Shown here: positions 26,288 through 35,200 of the stretch, one piece after another | Position numbering within the stretch: the stretch's first letter is position 1 | Layout: each line of letters begins with the position of its first letter | Assembly (NCBI GenBank): GCA_029861955.1 | Contig: JAOTYK010000020.1 | Coordinates: forward strand, 1 to 64,000 | Reading direction: 5' to 3' | DNA from: Acidobacteriota bacterium | GTDB taxonomy: Bacteria > Acidobacteriota > Polarisedimenticolia > Polarisedimenticolales > Polarisedimenticolaceae | DNA length: 64,000 bases | Position numbers and translations under genes: made by a program | The notes under the pieces: model-generated | What the model was told of the DNA's origin: nothing | Seen by the model: only the letters and a program-made list of their open reading frames with translations | Database searches by the model: none

Positions 26288-26836
26288 GTGAATACCTCCC
26301 GACTCTCATGGATGTTGATGGCCGGCTTGCTCTGCGGAAGTCTTGCCCTGGGGAACTCGCTGAGCCGAGGCACGACAGCGCCGGACGCGCAATGGTCCGA
26401 GCCGCGAGCGAAGCCCACACTCTCCGCCGTGTTGACACTTTCGGATCAACCCGAAGAAGTACTTCGCGGATGGGCGGGACAGACAGCCAGTGCACCGGGT
26501 AGAAGCGTCGATTCCATCGGTCGCGGAAAACCCATCGTCGCGTTCGTCTACTTCACGGGTTGCCGTGCAGACGCCAGCGGTCTTTGCAACGCATCGGCCG
26601 ACTTCACGATTCTCAGACCCGATGGAAGCGTCTACGAGAGCTTCAGCGATCGAGACCTCTGGAAGGGGAAGCCCGCACCGCCAGGCGGAACGTTACGACT
26701 GTCCGCGGAGTACGTCGGAGTGATCATCGAGCCCGACGATCCACTGGGCCGGTACGAGGTGCGCGTATCCGTCCACGATCTGAATGACGGGACGACGCTT
26801 GAACTGAAGCAGGCGTTCACGGCCACCGGCAGATAA
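26288..26836 (+). CDS. Exported protein of unknown function, Ig-like fold
   Basis: Protein of 182 residues with a signal peptide (SWMLMAGLLCGSLALG). The mature part has PIVAFVYFTGCRADASGLCNASADFTILRPDGSVYES and ends in strands (GRYEVRVSVHDLNDGTTLELKQAF) that look like a beta-sandwich. Two cysteines may pair. The start is GTG26288 with AGGTAAC before it. A strong terminator follows the stop. Function unknown. Confidence 0.65.
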   Translation: MNTSRLSWMLMAGLLCGSLALGNSLSRGTTAPDAQWSEPRAKPTLSAVLTLSDQPEEVLRGWAGQTASAPGRSVDSIGRGKPIVAFVYFTGCRADASGLCNASADFTILRPDGSVYESFSDRDLWKGKPAPPGGTLRLSAEYVGVIIEPDDPLGRYEVRVSVHDLNDGTTLELKQAFTATGR

Positions 26837-26842
26837 AGAAAA

Positions 26843-26872
26843 GGGCCGGCGGATGAAGCATCCAGCCGGCCC
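26843..26872 (+). terminator. Rho-independent terminator
   Basis: GGGCCGGC-GGATG pairs with CATCC-A-GCCGGCCC around an AAG loop, with a single bulged A, followed by TCTT and TTTT a little later. It sits seven bases after the stop of the exported-protein gene, and just beyond the end of the convergent barrel gene. Confidence 0.75.
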
Positions 26873-26892
26873 TCTTCAGTTTTGCAAGCGAA

Positions 26893-27414
26893 CTAGAACT
26901 TGAAGATACCGCCTACGGACATCATGTCCATGTCTTCAAATGTGTCGAACGTCTCATACTCTGCTCGGATATGGACCGAGTCCGTGACCTTGAAGCTGAC
27001 ACCCGCACCGTAGGCCAGCTCGGTCTCGCTAGTGGATGCGGTGATCGTCCCCAGCAACGGGTCCGTGAGGGTCGCGTCAAGATCAAGGAATGCGTAACCG
27101 GCCTTCGCAAACATCGAGAACCGCATACCCATCGGAAGGCGGGCAACCCCGAACACGTCCATCGACGACGCATCGAGGCCGATCTGCGTTACGCCGACGG
27201 TCTCATTGATACTGCCGAGGTCTCGATAACTTCCCTCGACCGCGAGAAACTTCATGAAGGCGTAGCCGCCGACAAGTTTCCAGCTCGACTCTTCAGCCGA
27301 GGCACCGGCCGACGTCGCATCAGACTGACCCAGACTTGCACCTATATATGCTTCGGCCGAGGCGGCCGACGTCAGCAGCAACAAGCAGGCCGCCAACATG
27401 ACAAGCTTCTTCAT
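26893..27414 (-). CDS. Small outer-membrane beta-barrel (OmpA/Opa-type)
   Basis: Protein of 173 residues with a signal peptide (cut after ASA) and about eight amphipathic strands: AYIGASLGQSDA, WKLVGGYAFMKFLAVEGSYRDL, MDVFGVARLPMGMRFSMFAKAGYAFLD, ELAYGAGVSFKVTDSVHIRAEYE. The final strand (SVGGIFKF) ends in Phe. It fits the OmpA-like eight-stranded transmembrane family. GTG27417 just upstream is an alternative start; ATG27414 sits better behind GGAGG. Confidence 0.85.
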   Translation of the reverse strand: MKKLVMLAACLLLLTSAASAEAYIGASLGQSDATSAGASAEESSWKLVGGYAFMKFLAVEGSYRDLGSINETVGVTQIGLDASSMDVFGVARLPMGMRFSMFAKAGYAFLDLDATLTDPLLGTITASTSETELAYGAGVSFKVTDSVHIRAEYETFDTFEDMDMMSVGGIFKF

Positions 27415-27525
27415 CACAGTACCTCCAACAAGAGTGTCTCTTGCCCTCGAGTTAATTAGAATCCGTTGCCGTTAAACCTTGGTTCGTGGGCCGGAAGAGG
27501 CAAGAAGCGTCGAAAAGGACCGGAT

Positions 27526-29163
27526 TTAGAGGCCACCGCAGGACGCGGCGCAGGGGTCGGTGGTCGTCTGTGGGTGGCAGGAGGCGAGGGCATCCGGTCG
27601 CTCCCCACAGGCCCCGTCCCGCCCGTAGCTTCCCTCGGCCGTACCCAGGACGGGTACGATCAGGAAGAACTCGCCGGCCGGCGCCCCGACAGGGATCGAT
27701 GTCGTCGTCCCACTGATATCGCAACTCTCGATCGTGAGGGAGTTGTAGCCGACGGACAGATCGCCTCGGTAGACACCGTATCGATCGCCACCGCCGCAAT
27801 CTTCGCCCCAGGTGAGTTGGAGTGCCGACCCGATCTTTTCGACTTGCAGCGTATCGACGCGACCCGGTACGCCTGACGTCAGCGTCCCAGTCAATGCAAC
27901 GCTCAGCGTCTGGCTGTTGGCGTAGGTGACGTCCAGTGTGGCCAAGGCCCCTTCCGCGACGCCGTTGTGCTCGACGACGATTCCGTGGTCGGTCGCCGTG
28001 CGAATGAGAAAGGGGTTGGCAACATCGGTCACAATCGAGAAGTCGTCCGCATCGCTTCCACCGAGATCGACACTATTGACGAATACACCCTCGTTCCCGG
28101 CGGAATGTGTCAGAACGATAGTCGACGGTGTCACGCTACTAACCGTGGCGGCGATCGGACCCGAGAGTTCACCCGCGACACTCGCAACACCGACAGGTAG
28201 GTCGACGTTGTAGACCTCCATGTTCCGCTGGTTGCCGCCACCCTGATTGGGTGATCCTGCGGTGACATAGACACCCTGACCCGAGACGACCGCCTGGGTG
28301 CCATGACGCGCGTAGTTGAGAGACGCACGCGTGCTCCAGGTGTCCGCGCCGGGGTCGAACCCCTCGACGGTCGTATACGCCTGACCATTGCCCTCACCGC
28401 CGATCACCAGAATCTCGCCGGCGAAGGCCGCAACGGCGGACGCGGCACGCGGCGTGGGCAGATTGCTCATCGCGCCGAGTCGGGACCAGCTACTCGTGTT
28501 GAAATCGTAGACGTCGATTTCGGCAATCAGCGGCGCGAACGTGCCACCGGGTCCGCCGGAGAGCCGCCCGCCGATGGCATAGAGCTTGTCACCGAAAACG
28601 CTGGCGTGGAAGTGATCGCGCGCTCCAGGCGCGTCGGCCAATGGCGTCCACGTTCCGGAGTGCGGATCGAACTCGTCGAACCAGGCGACATACCCGCCAT
28701 TGTGACCGATCGTGTTGCCGGCGACGACATAGAACTTGTCGTTGTGGATCACAAGACCGGTGGAGCCGCGTCGTCGCCCCACGGGGATCGACGGACCTTG
28801 CATCCACAGATCGCGCGCGGGGTCGAAGACCCAGATGTCGTCGGCTGGACTCTCGCTCGGGAAGCTGTTGGTCTTGAACGCCCCGATGACCCAGATCAGT
28901 CCGTCGTATTCCGTAGCCTGAAAGTGATTGAAGGGGATCGGCGCAGAGGCACTCGTGCTCCAACTGTCGGCTCCATAGTCGTAGGTGTCCAGGGTCTGTG
29001 CGTTCTCGCGGCCGCCAAATAGGTAAAACCGTTGTCCGGCCTGAACGAACGAACACTCGTGTCGTGCGGTGTAGCTCTCGTCTTCGCTCTTGTCGATCCA
29101 AACGGGACTACCGCCCATCAGAAGATGGCCCGTGAGACCAAGAATCAACGCGGTCAGGGGCAT
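27526..29163 (-). CDS. Exported Kelch-repeat protein with the shared C-terminal module
   Basis: Protein of 545 residues. Five to six Kelch units (RFYLFGGRENAQTLDTYDYGADSW, LYAIGGRLSGGPGG, ILVIGGEGNGQAY) form a beta-propeller over about residues 30-320. A beta-sandwich of choice-of-anchor type follows (SVDLGGSDADDFSIV). The last 95 residues are the shared module (LQLTWGEDCGGGDRYGVYRGDLS, FFLIVPVLGTAEGSYGRDG). Its start codon lies in the last codons of the upstream gene (ATGCCCCTGA overlap), so the two exoproteins are made together. The N-terminus is short but hydrophobic (LTALILGLTGHLLMGG). Confidence 0.82.
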   Translation of the reverse strand: MPLTALILGLTGHLLMGGSPVWIDKSEDESYTARHECSFVQAGQRFYLFGGRENAQTLDTYDYGADSWSTSASAPIPFNHFQATEYDGLIWVIGAFKTNSFPSESPADDIWVFDPARDLWMQGPSIPVGRRRGSTGLVIHNDKFYVVAGNTIGHNGGYVAWFDEFDPHSGTWTPLADAPGARDHFHASVFGDKLYAIGGRLSGGPGGTFAPLIAEIDVYDFNTSSWSRLGAMSNLPTPRAASAVAAFAGEILVIGGEGNGQAYTTVEGFDPGADTWSTRASLNYARHGTQAVVSGQGVYVTAGSPNQGGGNQRNMEVYNVDLPVGVASVAGELSGPIAATVSSVTPSTIVLTHSAGNEGVFVNSVDLGGSDADDFSIVTDVANPFLIRTATDHGIVVEHNGVAEGALATLDVTYANSQTLSVALTGTLTSGVPGRVDTLQVEKIGSALQLTWGEDCGGGDRYGVYRGDLSVGYNSLTIESCDISGTTTSIPVGAPAGEFFLIVPVLGTAEGSYGRDGACGERPDALASCHPQTTTDPCAASCGGL

Positions 29164-32100
29164 GATGCGATAGCCAGGTCGATGCCGGCATCGCGGGAGC
29201 CCTGCTGTCCGGGCGACGACCCGTCATAGGTGCCGTCGCCGGCGCAGTTGGTTCCGCGGATCAGATACCAGAATCCGTTCCCTGAGGCCGGAGCTGCTAA
29301 CTCCAAAGCAGACGTTCCGGGGACACTGTCGCCCAGACAATCGGTCGTGGCGGAGCCGAAGTCACCGCCTCCGTTGCGAAGAAGCGTGAGGTCTCCGCGA
29401 ACGATGTCGTGCTGGAATGCCCCGGGCGCCGCAGTCCAGCTGAGGGCCGTGCCACCGGGCTGACCTGCCAGGGTCAGCGTCGTGGCGTCTCCCGGAACCG
29501 CGACCGAACAGGTCAGGATCTCGATCCCCTTGATGGCCGGGTTCTGAACCACGTGCTGAAACTCAATCTGCAACCCATCGCCGTCGGTGACATCTACGAT
29601 CGCCGAGCGAACAACCGCCGCACCGCTGCCGCCTGCGGATGCGACTTGATCGAAGTCATCGAAGATCAGCTGTCCTTCGATCAGAATATCGAACAAACGC
29701 TCTCCGACCTGGGTCGAGCCGGTCCAGGAATTGGAGAACAGAAGGTTCACGACGTAGTTGCCGTCGGTCGCATCGAAATCGTATAGAAGCTCCGGGGCGG
29801 CCGCGTCGTCCCAGCGCTCCGACTGCAGGATCGCTTCCGTGGCGGTATCGCCGTCGCAGCCGGGTCCGAAGATCGAGTCCAGATTCGCGATTGGGCAACC
29901 GTTGGCCAGATTACAACTGGAAGCATTTCCTGTATTGAAACCGAAGTCCGCGATCCAGGTGTCACCGTTGCAATCAACCTGGGTGCCGGAGCCGCCGGCA
30001 CCGACACTGGAGTTGATTCGTATCGCCTGGCTGGTCGTCCCGTCGATGGCCACACTGCCGAAACAGAGATTCCGCGGATCACCCAGGCAGGGATCGCCGG
30101 CGTCGTCGATGCCGTCGTTGTCGTCATCTGCAGGGATCGGGACACACGCTCCGACCATACAGGTCTGGAATGGTGGGCAGGCCAGTGGCCCATCGGTGAC
30201 GCACTGCCCGAGCCCATCACAAGAATCAACGGTGCAGGAGTTTCCATCGGCATCGCAGCTTACGAGGGATGAGTCGGCCGAAGTTTCGCAGAATCCGCCG
30301 TTACACTGATCGACGGTACAGACATTGGCGTCATTGCAATCAACATCCACCACGCACTCGATACCGGCCGGCCCTGCCGTGACCTCGAAGAAGTCCCAGG
30401 TCGCGCCGAACGGTACACCGGATCCGACCGACGTCGAGATCAGCCCGATCGCCAGGCCCTGATCGTCGAGAGGATTTAGCCAACTCGCGGGGATCGCCAG
30501 GGGAGGTCCCAGGTCAATCAATGGGCCCGCATCGACGGAGACCGTCGGCTGGACCGTCAGCGCCGTCGGGTCAACGGTGAAGTAGAGATCGATGAAGATC
30601 GAATTCAGCACGTCGCCCACCACACCGACATCGAACGTCGAGGTCGCGTCGACCCCGCCGATCTCGGAGGTGACGGCCAGGCCTCCGGCGCCGCTCTGTG
30701 CATCGAAGACGACCTTGACGTAGTTGTCCTGATCGCCGGTTCCGACGAACAATCCGAAGGACTGCGAGTTGATCGGGACCGACGGGGATCCGCCGACCTG
30801 AAAGTACGGTGACAGGAGGCGGGTCTGGATCGAGAAGGTGCTGCTGTTGGTATCGACATCGATTCCCAACTGGAAACCGTTGTCCTGGTCGTTGGACGAT
30901 CCAATCGCGTCGCCGGAGGTTGCCGCTTCCACGGTAAACAGTCCCGCCGCGCCCCCTGCCGCAAGCACCAACTCGTCGTACTGGTCGAGATAGTCCGTGG
31001 CCCCGTTGATCATCAGCCCCGTGAATCCCAGGCCGAAGAATCCGCTACCGGGGTCCGCGTTGAAGAACGGGTAGTGGACCGGTAGCGCCGTCGTCGTACC
31101 GTTGTCGGCGTCGATCGCGAACGGATCGTCTACGTCCAGGATGCCGTCATTGTCATCGTCGGGGTCATTGAGGTCCGATTCGGAATCGCCGTCGTTGTCG
31201 TTGGGCTTGCTCCCCCCGGAGCATGGATCGGTACCGTTGTCGATCTCGTCGGCGTTGTCGAAGCCGTCAAAGTCTTCGTCCAGACTATCGTCATAGTCGC
31301 CGCTGCAATTGTTGAAGTCGACGGGCTCAAAAACGACCACCGAGTCCGCCCCATAAACGGCGGCCCACACCGTGCCGGGGAAAGGATCGCCGTCGCCCTG
31401 TGCGGTGACATCCAGTGGCTGGCCACCGAAGCCCGTGAACAACGCCGTCTCCGGTACCAGCAGGTCATCTCCCATTGCGTTAAGCTGGAACCGATAGATG
31501 TTTCCGTTAAACGATGCAGAGAGAAGATCGCCCTGCATCACACCGGAAAAGTTCGTCGCCGTGTATTCGGTGATCCCGTTGGTCGAGGCGCCGATCACAG
31601 CCAGGGAGTTATCGTCCACGCCGGGTTGTTGGTAGTCACACTGGATCGAATTCCCCGTCCCAAGCGGGACCGGTGGAACCGGAAAATCGAGCTGCCAGTC
31701 GTACTGTTCGACTAGTGTCCAGGTGCCTTCGATGTTCTCGTAGATGTAAAGACCGGAGTCCTCCGGGTTGGCTCTCGTCGGATGCGGATGGCCGCCGTAG
31801 TAACCCGGGCCAGATACGTAGTGCAGTCCGTCACCGTAAGTTGAACTGCCGGTCTCGTTCGTTTGGTTGGTACAGGTTGATGTGCCTTCACCGACGGGTA
31901 TACCGCCCCAACCACCGTTGGGACCATTGTCTACCGTGTACAGCTTTCCCGCCTGCGTAAGAACGACGTCGTACGGATTGCGAAAACCGGGTGCGTAGAC
32001 CTGGACCGGTCCACCGGGAACGATGATCGCCTGATTCCGCCCGTCGCTTCCACCGAACGGATCTTCCGGTTCGGGATCCCCGGGGCGCAGCGGGTCATCC

Positions 32101-32843
32101 AATGTCGGGAGGTCGTACTTGTAGCTCTGGCCCTCTCCGTCAACCAGTGTCGGTAACGCCTCGATGACGTTAAGATCGATCGAGAGAATTGCGGCCGACA
32201 ACGCGTACTCCGGTGTCTGCGCAAAGTTGTTGCTGGGCGCGCCCATGTTGTTGTGGCCACCCATTGCCAGATAGAGAATCCCTGTCGACGAATCGAGATC
32301 GATTCCATTGGTGGCATGGTTTTCTTCGGAGCGGGGGAGACCGCGAACCAGGTGAACCCGATCCCAGCTAGTCCCGTTCCACGTCAGTCGACTGAGGACA
32401 CCGGAGTTGGTATCCAGGTTGGAGTCGTTTCCACCACCCCCGGCTCCGATCCGTGGATCGGACGACGTGACATAGAGCACCGGGTTGGTCGGAGTGCCCG
32501 CCGTCATCAACCCCGTCACCTGACGGTTGGTCAGGGTGCTGCCTCCGCCATCGTCGTTGTGGTTCAGAGTACTCTGGATGTCGGCGATCGTCTCGGTGGC
32601 GGTCACCTGATAGCTGCTGGGGCCGACTCGCGAGATCGTGTAGGCATGGATCAATCCGTTCTGTTGCGAGACGTAGAGTCGCCCATCGGGTCCGAACTCG
32701 ATCGATGTCGGATTGTTGACTGTGGCCCCGGACAGACCGCTGGAGGAGAAACTGATCTGCGCCAGCGCGCCCGGAATGCTAAGGGCCAGACAGAGAAAAC
32801 CCACGAACCCGATCACGGCCCGACACGCGTGGCGCCTGATCAT
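29154..32843 (-). CDS. Very large exported protein: sugar-dehydrogenase-like propeller, laminin-G-like and malectin domains
   Basis: Protein of 1229 residues. Signal peptide (cut after ALAQ); a glucose/sorbosone-dehydrogenase-type propeller (about 25-480: FGPDGRLYVSQQNGLIHAY, ENHATNGIDLDSSTGILYLAMGG, PGFRNPYDVVLTQAGKLYTVDNGPNGG); calcium-binding Asp-rich repeats (DDDNDGILDVDDPF); a concanavalin-like beta-sandwich; a cysteine-rich stretch with DxNxCTVDxC motifs; a malectin-type domain (IRINSSVGAGG, YVVNLLFSN, FDILIEGQLIF); and the shared C-terminal module ending ASCP. It probably binds carbohydrate outside the cell. PQQ use is possible but unproven. ATG32843 was chosen for the signal peptide. 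Confidence 0.8.
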   Translation of the reverse strand: MIRRHACRAVIGFVGFLCLALSIPGALAQISFSSSGLSGATVNNPTSIEFGPDGRLYVSQQNGLIHAYTISRVGPSSYQVTATETIADIQSTLNHNDDGGGSTLTNRQVTGLMTAGTPTNPVLYVTSSDPRIGAGGGGNDSNLDTNSGVLSRLTWNGTSWDRVHLVRGLPRSEENHATNGIDLDSSTGILYLAMGGHNNMGAPSNNFAQTPEYALSAAILSIDLNVIEALPTLVDGEGQSYKYDLPTLDDPLRPGDPEPEDPFGGSDGRNQAIIVPGGPVQVYAPGFRNPYDVVLTQAGKLYTVDNGPNGGWGGIPVGEGTSTCTNQTNETGSSTYGDGLHYVSGPGYYGGHPHPTRANPEDSGLYIYENIEGTWTLVEQYDWQLDFPVPPVPLGTGNSIQCDYQQPGVDDNSLAVIGASTNGITEYTATNFSGVMQGDLLSASFNGNIYRFQLNAMGDDLLVPETALFTGFGGQPLDVTAQGDGDPFPGTVWAAVYGADSVVVFEPVDFNNCSGDYDDSLDEDFDGFDNADEIDNGTDPCSGGSKPNDNDGDSESDLNDPDDDNDGILDVDDPFAIDADNGTTTALPVHYPFFNADPGSGFFGLGFTGLMINGATDYLDQYDELVLAAGGAAGLFTVEAATSGDAIGSSNDQDNGFQLGIDVDTNSSTFSIQTRLLSPYFQVGGSPSVPINSQSFGLFVGTGDQDNYVKVVFDAQSGAGGLAVTSEIGGVDATSTFDVGVVGDVLNSIFIDLYFTVDPTALTVQPTVSVDAGPLIDLGPPLAIPASWLNPLDDQGLAIGLISTSVGSGVPFGATWDFFEVTAGPAGIECVVDVDCNDANVCTVDQCNGGFCETSADSSLVSCDADGNSCTVDSCDGLGQCVTDGPLACPPFQTCMVGACVPIPADDDNDGIDDAGDPCLGDPRNLCFGSVAIDGTTSQAIRINSSVGAGGSGTQVDCNGDTWIADFGFNTGNASSCNLANGCPIANLDSIFGPGCDGDTATEAILQSERWDDAAAPELLYDFDATDGNYVVNLLFSNSWTGSTQVGERLFDILIEGQLIFDDFDQVASAGGSGAAVVRSAIVDVTDGDGLQIEFQHVVQNPAIKGIEILTCSVAVPGDATTLTLAGQPGGTALSWTAAPGAFQHDIVRGDLTLLRNGGGDFGSATTDCLGDSVPGTSALELAAPASGNGFWYLIRGTNCAGDGTYDGSSPGQQGSRDAGIDLAIASCP

Positions 32844-32920
32844 CTGGTTCCCCCCCTGTTTTGATTCTTCGGTGGAACTTACGGTCAATTAGCGGAGTTG
32901 GCAGCGCCGAATGGAGCGGG

Positions 32921-34783
32921 TCACGGGATGTAGACGTTCTTGTCCCCGAATCGCTTCCGATCGCTCTCGATCTTCGCCAGAATCAGATCGCGACGCTTCA
33001 TGATCGCCTTGATGCGGGTCCTGTCCAGGAGTCCATCCAGTTCGGTCAGGAGCGTCTCGTCGCTGAGGTTCTTGAGTCGTTCGTGAACCCGGCGTGGCAA
33101 CCATACCGTCACATCCATGAACGTCTTCGGCAGTTTCTTCGATTGACGAAACGCGCGGGAATGATCGATCAGGTACAGCTCCCAATCGTGGGTCCACAGC
33201 AGGTTGCCACGATTGCGGTCCGTGTTGAAGATCAACGCATCGAAGAGATTTAGCATCGACTCGCCCTGAGTGATGAGACTCGGATCCTCCGGCTTCAGAT
33301 CGTGAGCAATCCGATGTTCCTCCGTGATGCAGTCCTCGATCCACTCGATCACCGCCCCCTCGTCCGTTCCGATCTTTCGGTGAACGGCCACCGGGACCAT
33401 GTTCATGCCGAGCAGCTGATCGAGAACATAGGCCGCCCGCTCATACCGGTAACTATCGGTAAAGTTGAACTCCACCTTGTCGGAGAACTTCTTGATTCCG
33501 CGTTCCTCGATCTCGACGGTCTTCTGAGCCGCCGACAGGCTGACGCCATCCCACTCGAGACGTAGCTTGTTTGCGCCGGTGACGCCGACGCCGATCGGTC
33601 GGCTTTCGACAACGTCTCCGTTCAACAACGCCTGCTCGAGCCAGCCCTGATCGGGTCGGGACATCGTCGTCGCTCGACCGATGTAGATCGCTCGTGTTCC
33701 ACCCTGCGGCGTGATCTCAAGAGTCGAGACTTGCCCGTCGTAGGCCGGCCCGGCGCCCGTGTCGATCGCAAAGACCCGATCGCTGAAACGGCCGTCGATG
33801 AGACCGTCGGGTGTTACCGAGTGGCCGACTACAATCCGCTTAGCCCCAACCGCATCGAGGATCTTCGTGACCGTCTCTTCGTAGGCACCCTGTGCCTCCA
33901 GGGCCAGGCGCCGATCCCAGACCGGGCCGTCGCCACGGAAGATAGCGGCCTCTCGCAACGAGAGGAATCCTTCGACGAGCTCCTTCCTTGCGGCGCCGCG
34001 ACTTGAGGCACTCTCCAACCAGGCGCTAGCCGTCTTCCATGCATCCCCGTATGGCACCAGTGCGTGGACGATCCCTCCCGCGGCCAACTGCTTCCGTAGA
34101 TCGAGATATCGGCGAAGATCCCGCCGCATGTTCTCGTTCAGTGCGTCCACGCCGGTCGTCGCATCGCGGAGGCTGAGTCCCCCGTGGAGGAAGACGCTAT
34201 CCAGGATCTGTGCAACGAGACGCTTTGATGAGAGCCACGCCCCGTACCGACCCTCCGGCGAGAACGCCCGACGATGGGCAAACCACCCTGCGGGGAAGTC
34301 GCTCTCGAACTTCGCGCGTTGCTCCTTCTCGGCCAGTCTCTGAACAGCTGGCAGGGTTCGGAAACTCTGGAATCCGGCGTCGCGCTCGGCCGTGGTCTCT
34401 TCGGCGGCGAAGGCGGTGAATTCACCCTCCCGGACATAGCGAAGATCACCGACGATGTTCATGATCTCGTGATTGCCGAGAAGAACGACGAGTCGCCCGG
34501 CAGCCTGCTCCTCGAGTTTCATCAGGAGATCCAGTACCTCCCGAGAACGCTCGCCTCGATCCACATAGTCACCTGTCTGCACGAGACACGATTGCCCCCC
34601 CGTCCAATTGCGGTCGCTATCGATCAGACCGATTTCCTGCAGGATCGAGATGTGCGCGTCGACCCCACCGTGAATGTCTCCGATCGCGAACACACGATCG
34701 CAATCCGGTTCGTCCGCAACGACAGCGGCAGACCACCAGACGAGCACCAGGAGAAGAAGCAACACGACACGTCGGGTCATCAC
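32921..34783 (-). CDS. Exported metallophosphatase fused to a HipA/Fam20-like kinase domain
   Basis: Protein of 620 residues with a signal peptide (TRRVVLLLLLVLVWWSAAVVA). Residues 30-345 are a calcineurin-like phosphoesterase. Metal-binding motifs are GDIHGG (Asp36, His38), GDYVDRGE (Asp72), GNHE (Asn104, His105) and two later histidines (FLHGG His200; VGHSVT His321). Residues about 395-620 look like the atypical kinase fold shared by HipA, PI-kinases and Fam20: a Lys (AAQK, 421), an Arg-Glu helix (SYRYERAAYVLDQLLG), the catalytic loop NTDRNRGN (520-527) and a DFG-like LIDHSRAF (Asp540). Opposing activities in one exported chain are unusual. It overlaps the upstream cNMP-fold gene as ATGA. 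Confidence 0.82.
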   Translation of the reverse strand: MMTRRVVLLLLLVLVWWSAAVVADEPDCDRVFAIGDIHGGVDAHISILQEIGLIDSDRNWTGGQSCLVQTGDYVDRGERSREVLDLLMKLEEQAAGRLVVLLGNHEIMNIVGDLRYVREGEFTAFAAEETTAERDAGFQSFRTLPAVQRLAEKEQRAKFESDFPAGWFAHRRAFSPEGRYGAWLSSKRLVAQILDSVFLHGGLSLRDATTGVDALNENMRRDLRRYLDLRKQLAAGGIVHALVPYGDAWKTASAWLESASSRGAARKELVEGFLSLREAAIFRGDGPVWDRRLALEAQGAYEETVTKILDAVGAKRIVVGHSVTPDGLIDGRFSDRVFAIDTGAGPAYDGQVSTLEITPQGGTRAIYIGRATTMSRPDQGWLEQALLNGDVVESRPIGVGVTGANKLRLEWDGVSLSAAQKTVEIEERGIKKFSDKVEFNFTDSYRYERAAYVLDQLLGMNMVPVAVHRKIGTDEGAVIEWIEDCITEEHRIAHDLKPEDPSLITQGESMLNLFDALIFNTDRNRGNLLWTHDWELYLIDHSRAFRQSKKLPKTFMDVTVWLPRRVHERLKNLSDETLLTELDGLLDRTRIKAIMKRRDLILAKIESDRKRFGDKNVYIP

Positions 34784-35184
34784 TTGGCCTCCGAGAGAAA
34801 CTGGCGAAAGAGCGCCTTGACGATTTCGATGTCATTGGCGAGGAGGTCAAAGAAATCTTCGACATCGATGGAGAGCAGCAGAGTGTCCGTCTGGGCGACG
34901 GCACCGACGGTCCGCAGCCGACCCGTCAGAACATCACGAATATCCAGTGTCTGGAGCGGCAAGGCTTCGCTCACTCCCGACGGGCCGCGCAACTCGACCG
35001 TGCCCCGCACGATGCAGTGCAGACACTCGGCCGGTTGATTAGCCTCGATGATCGTGACTCCGGATTCCACCGAGCGTTCCGTTGCGATCGACGCGATACG
35101 CAGAACCTGCTCTGCCTTGCAGAACGCAAATAGATGGGCGCTCTGCAGAAATACGACCTTTTCGATCTGGGTAAGCTCCGGCAC
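34780..35184 (-). CDS. Cyclic-nucleotide-binding-fold protein with a degenerate binding cassette
   Basis: Single-domain protein of 134 residues with the Crp/cNMP beta-roll pattern (FLQSAHLFAFCKAEQVLRIASIATERSVESGVTIIEANQP, LHCIVRGTVEL, DTLLLSIDVEDFFDLLANDIEIVKALFRQFL). The phosphate-binding cassette, normally GE(L/I)A followed by Arg-Ser/Thr-Ala, is not evident; the segment reads IRDVLTGRLRTVGAVAQTDT. It may therefore bind another ligand or none. No DNA-binding domain. Genes for NTT-HEAT transporters often carry or adjoin such a domain, and this one sits 16 bases after that gene. Confidence 0.78.
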   Translation of the reverse strand: MPELTQIEKVVFLQSAHLFAFCKAEQVLRIASIATERSVESGVTIIEANQPAECLHCIVRGTVELRGPSGVSEALPLQTLDIRDVLTGRLRTVGAVAQTDTLLLSIDVEDFFDLLANDIEIVKALFRQFLSEAK

Positions 35185-35200
35185 GGTGGGTTCTTTCTGG

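Noticed and set aside
34780-35184. Crp-type transcription factor
   Set aside because: Only the beta-roll is present; there is no C-terminal helix-turn-helix, so it is annotated as a binding-fold protein.
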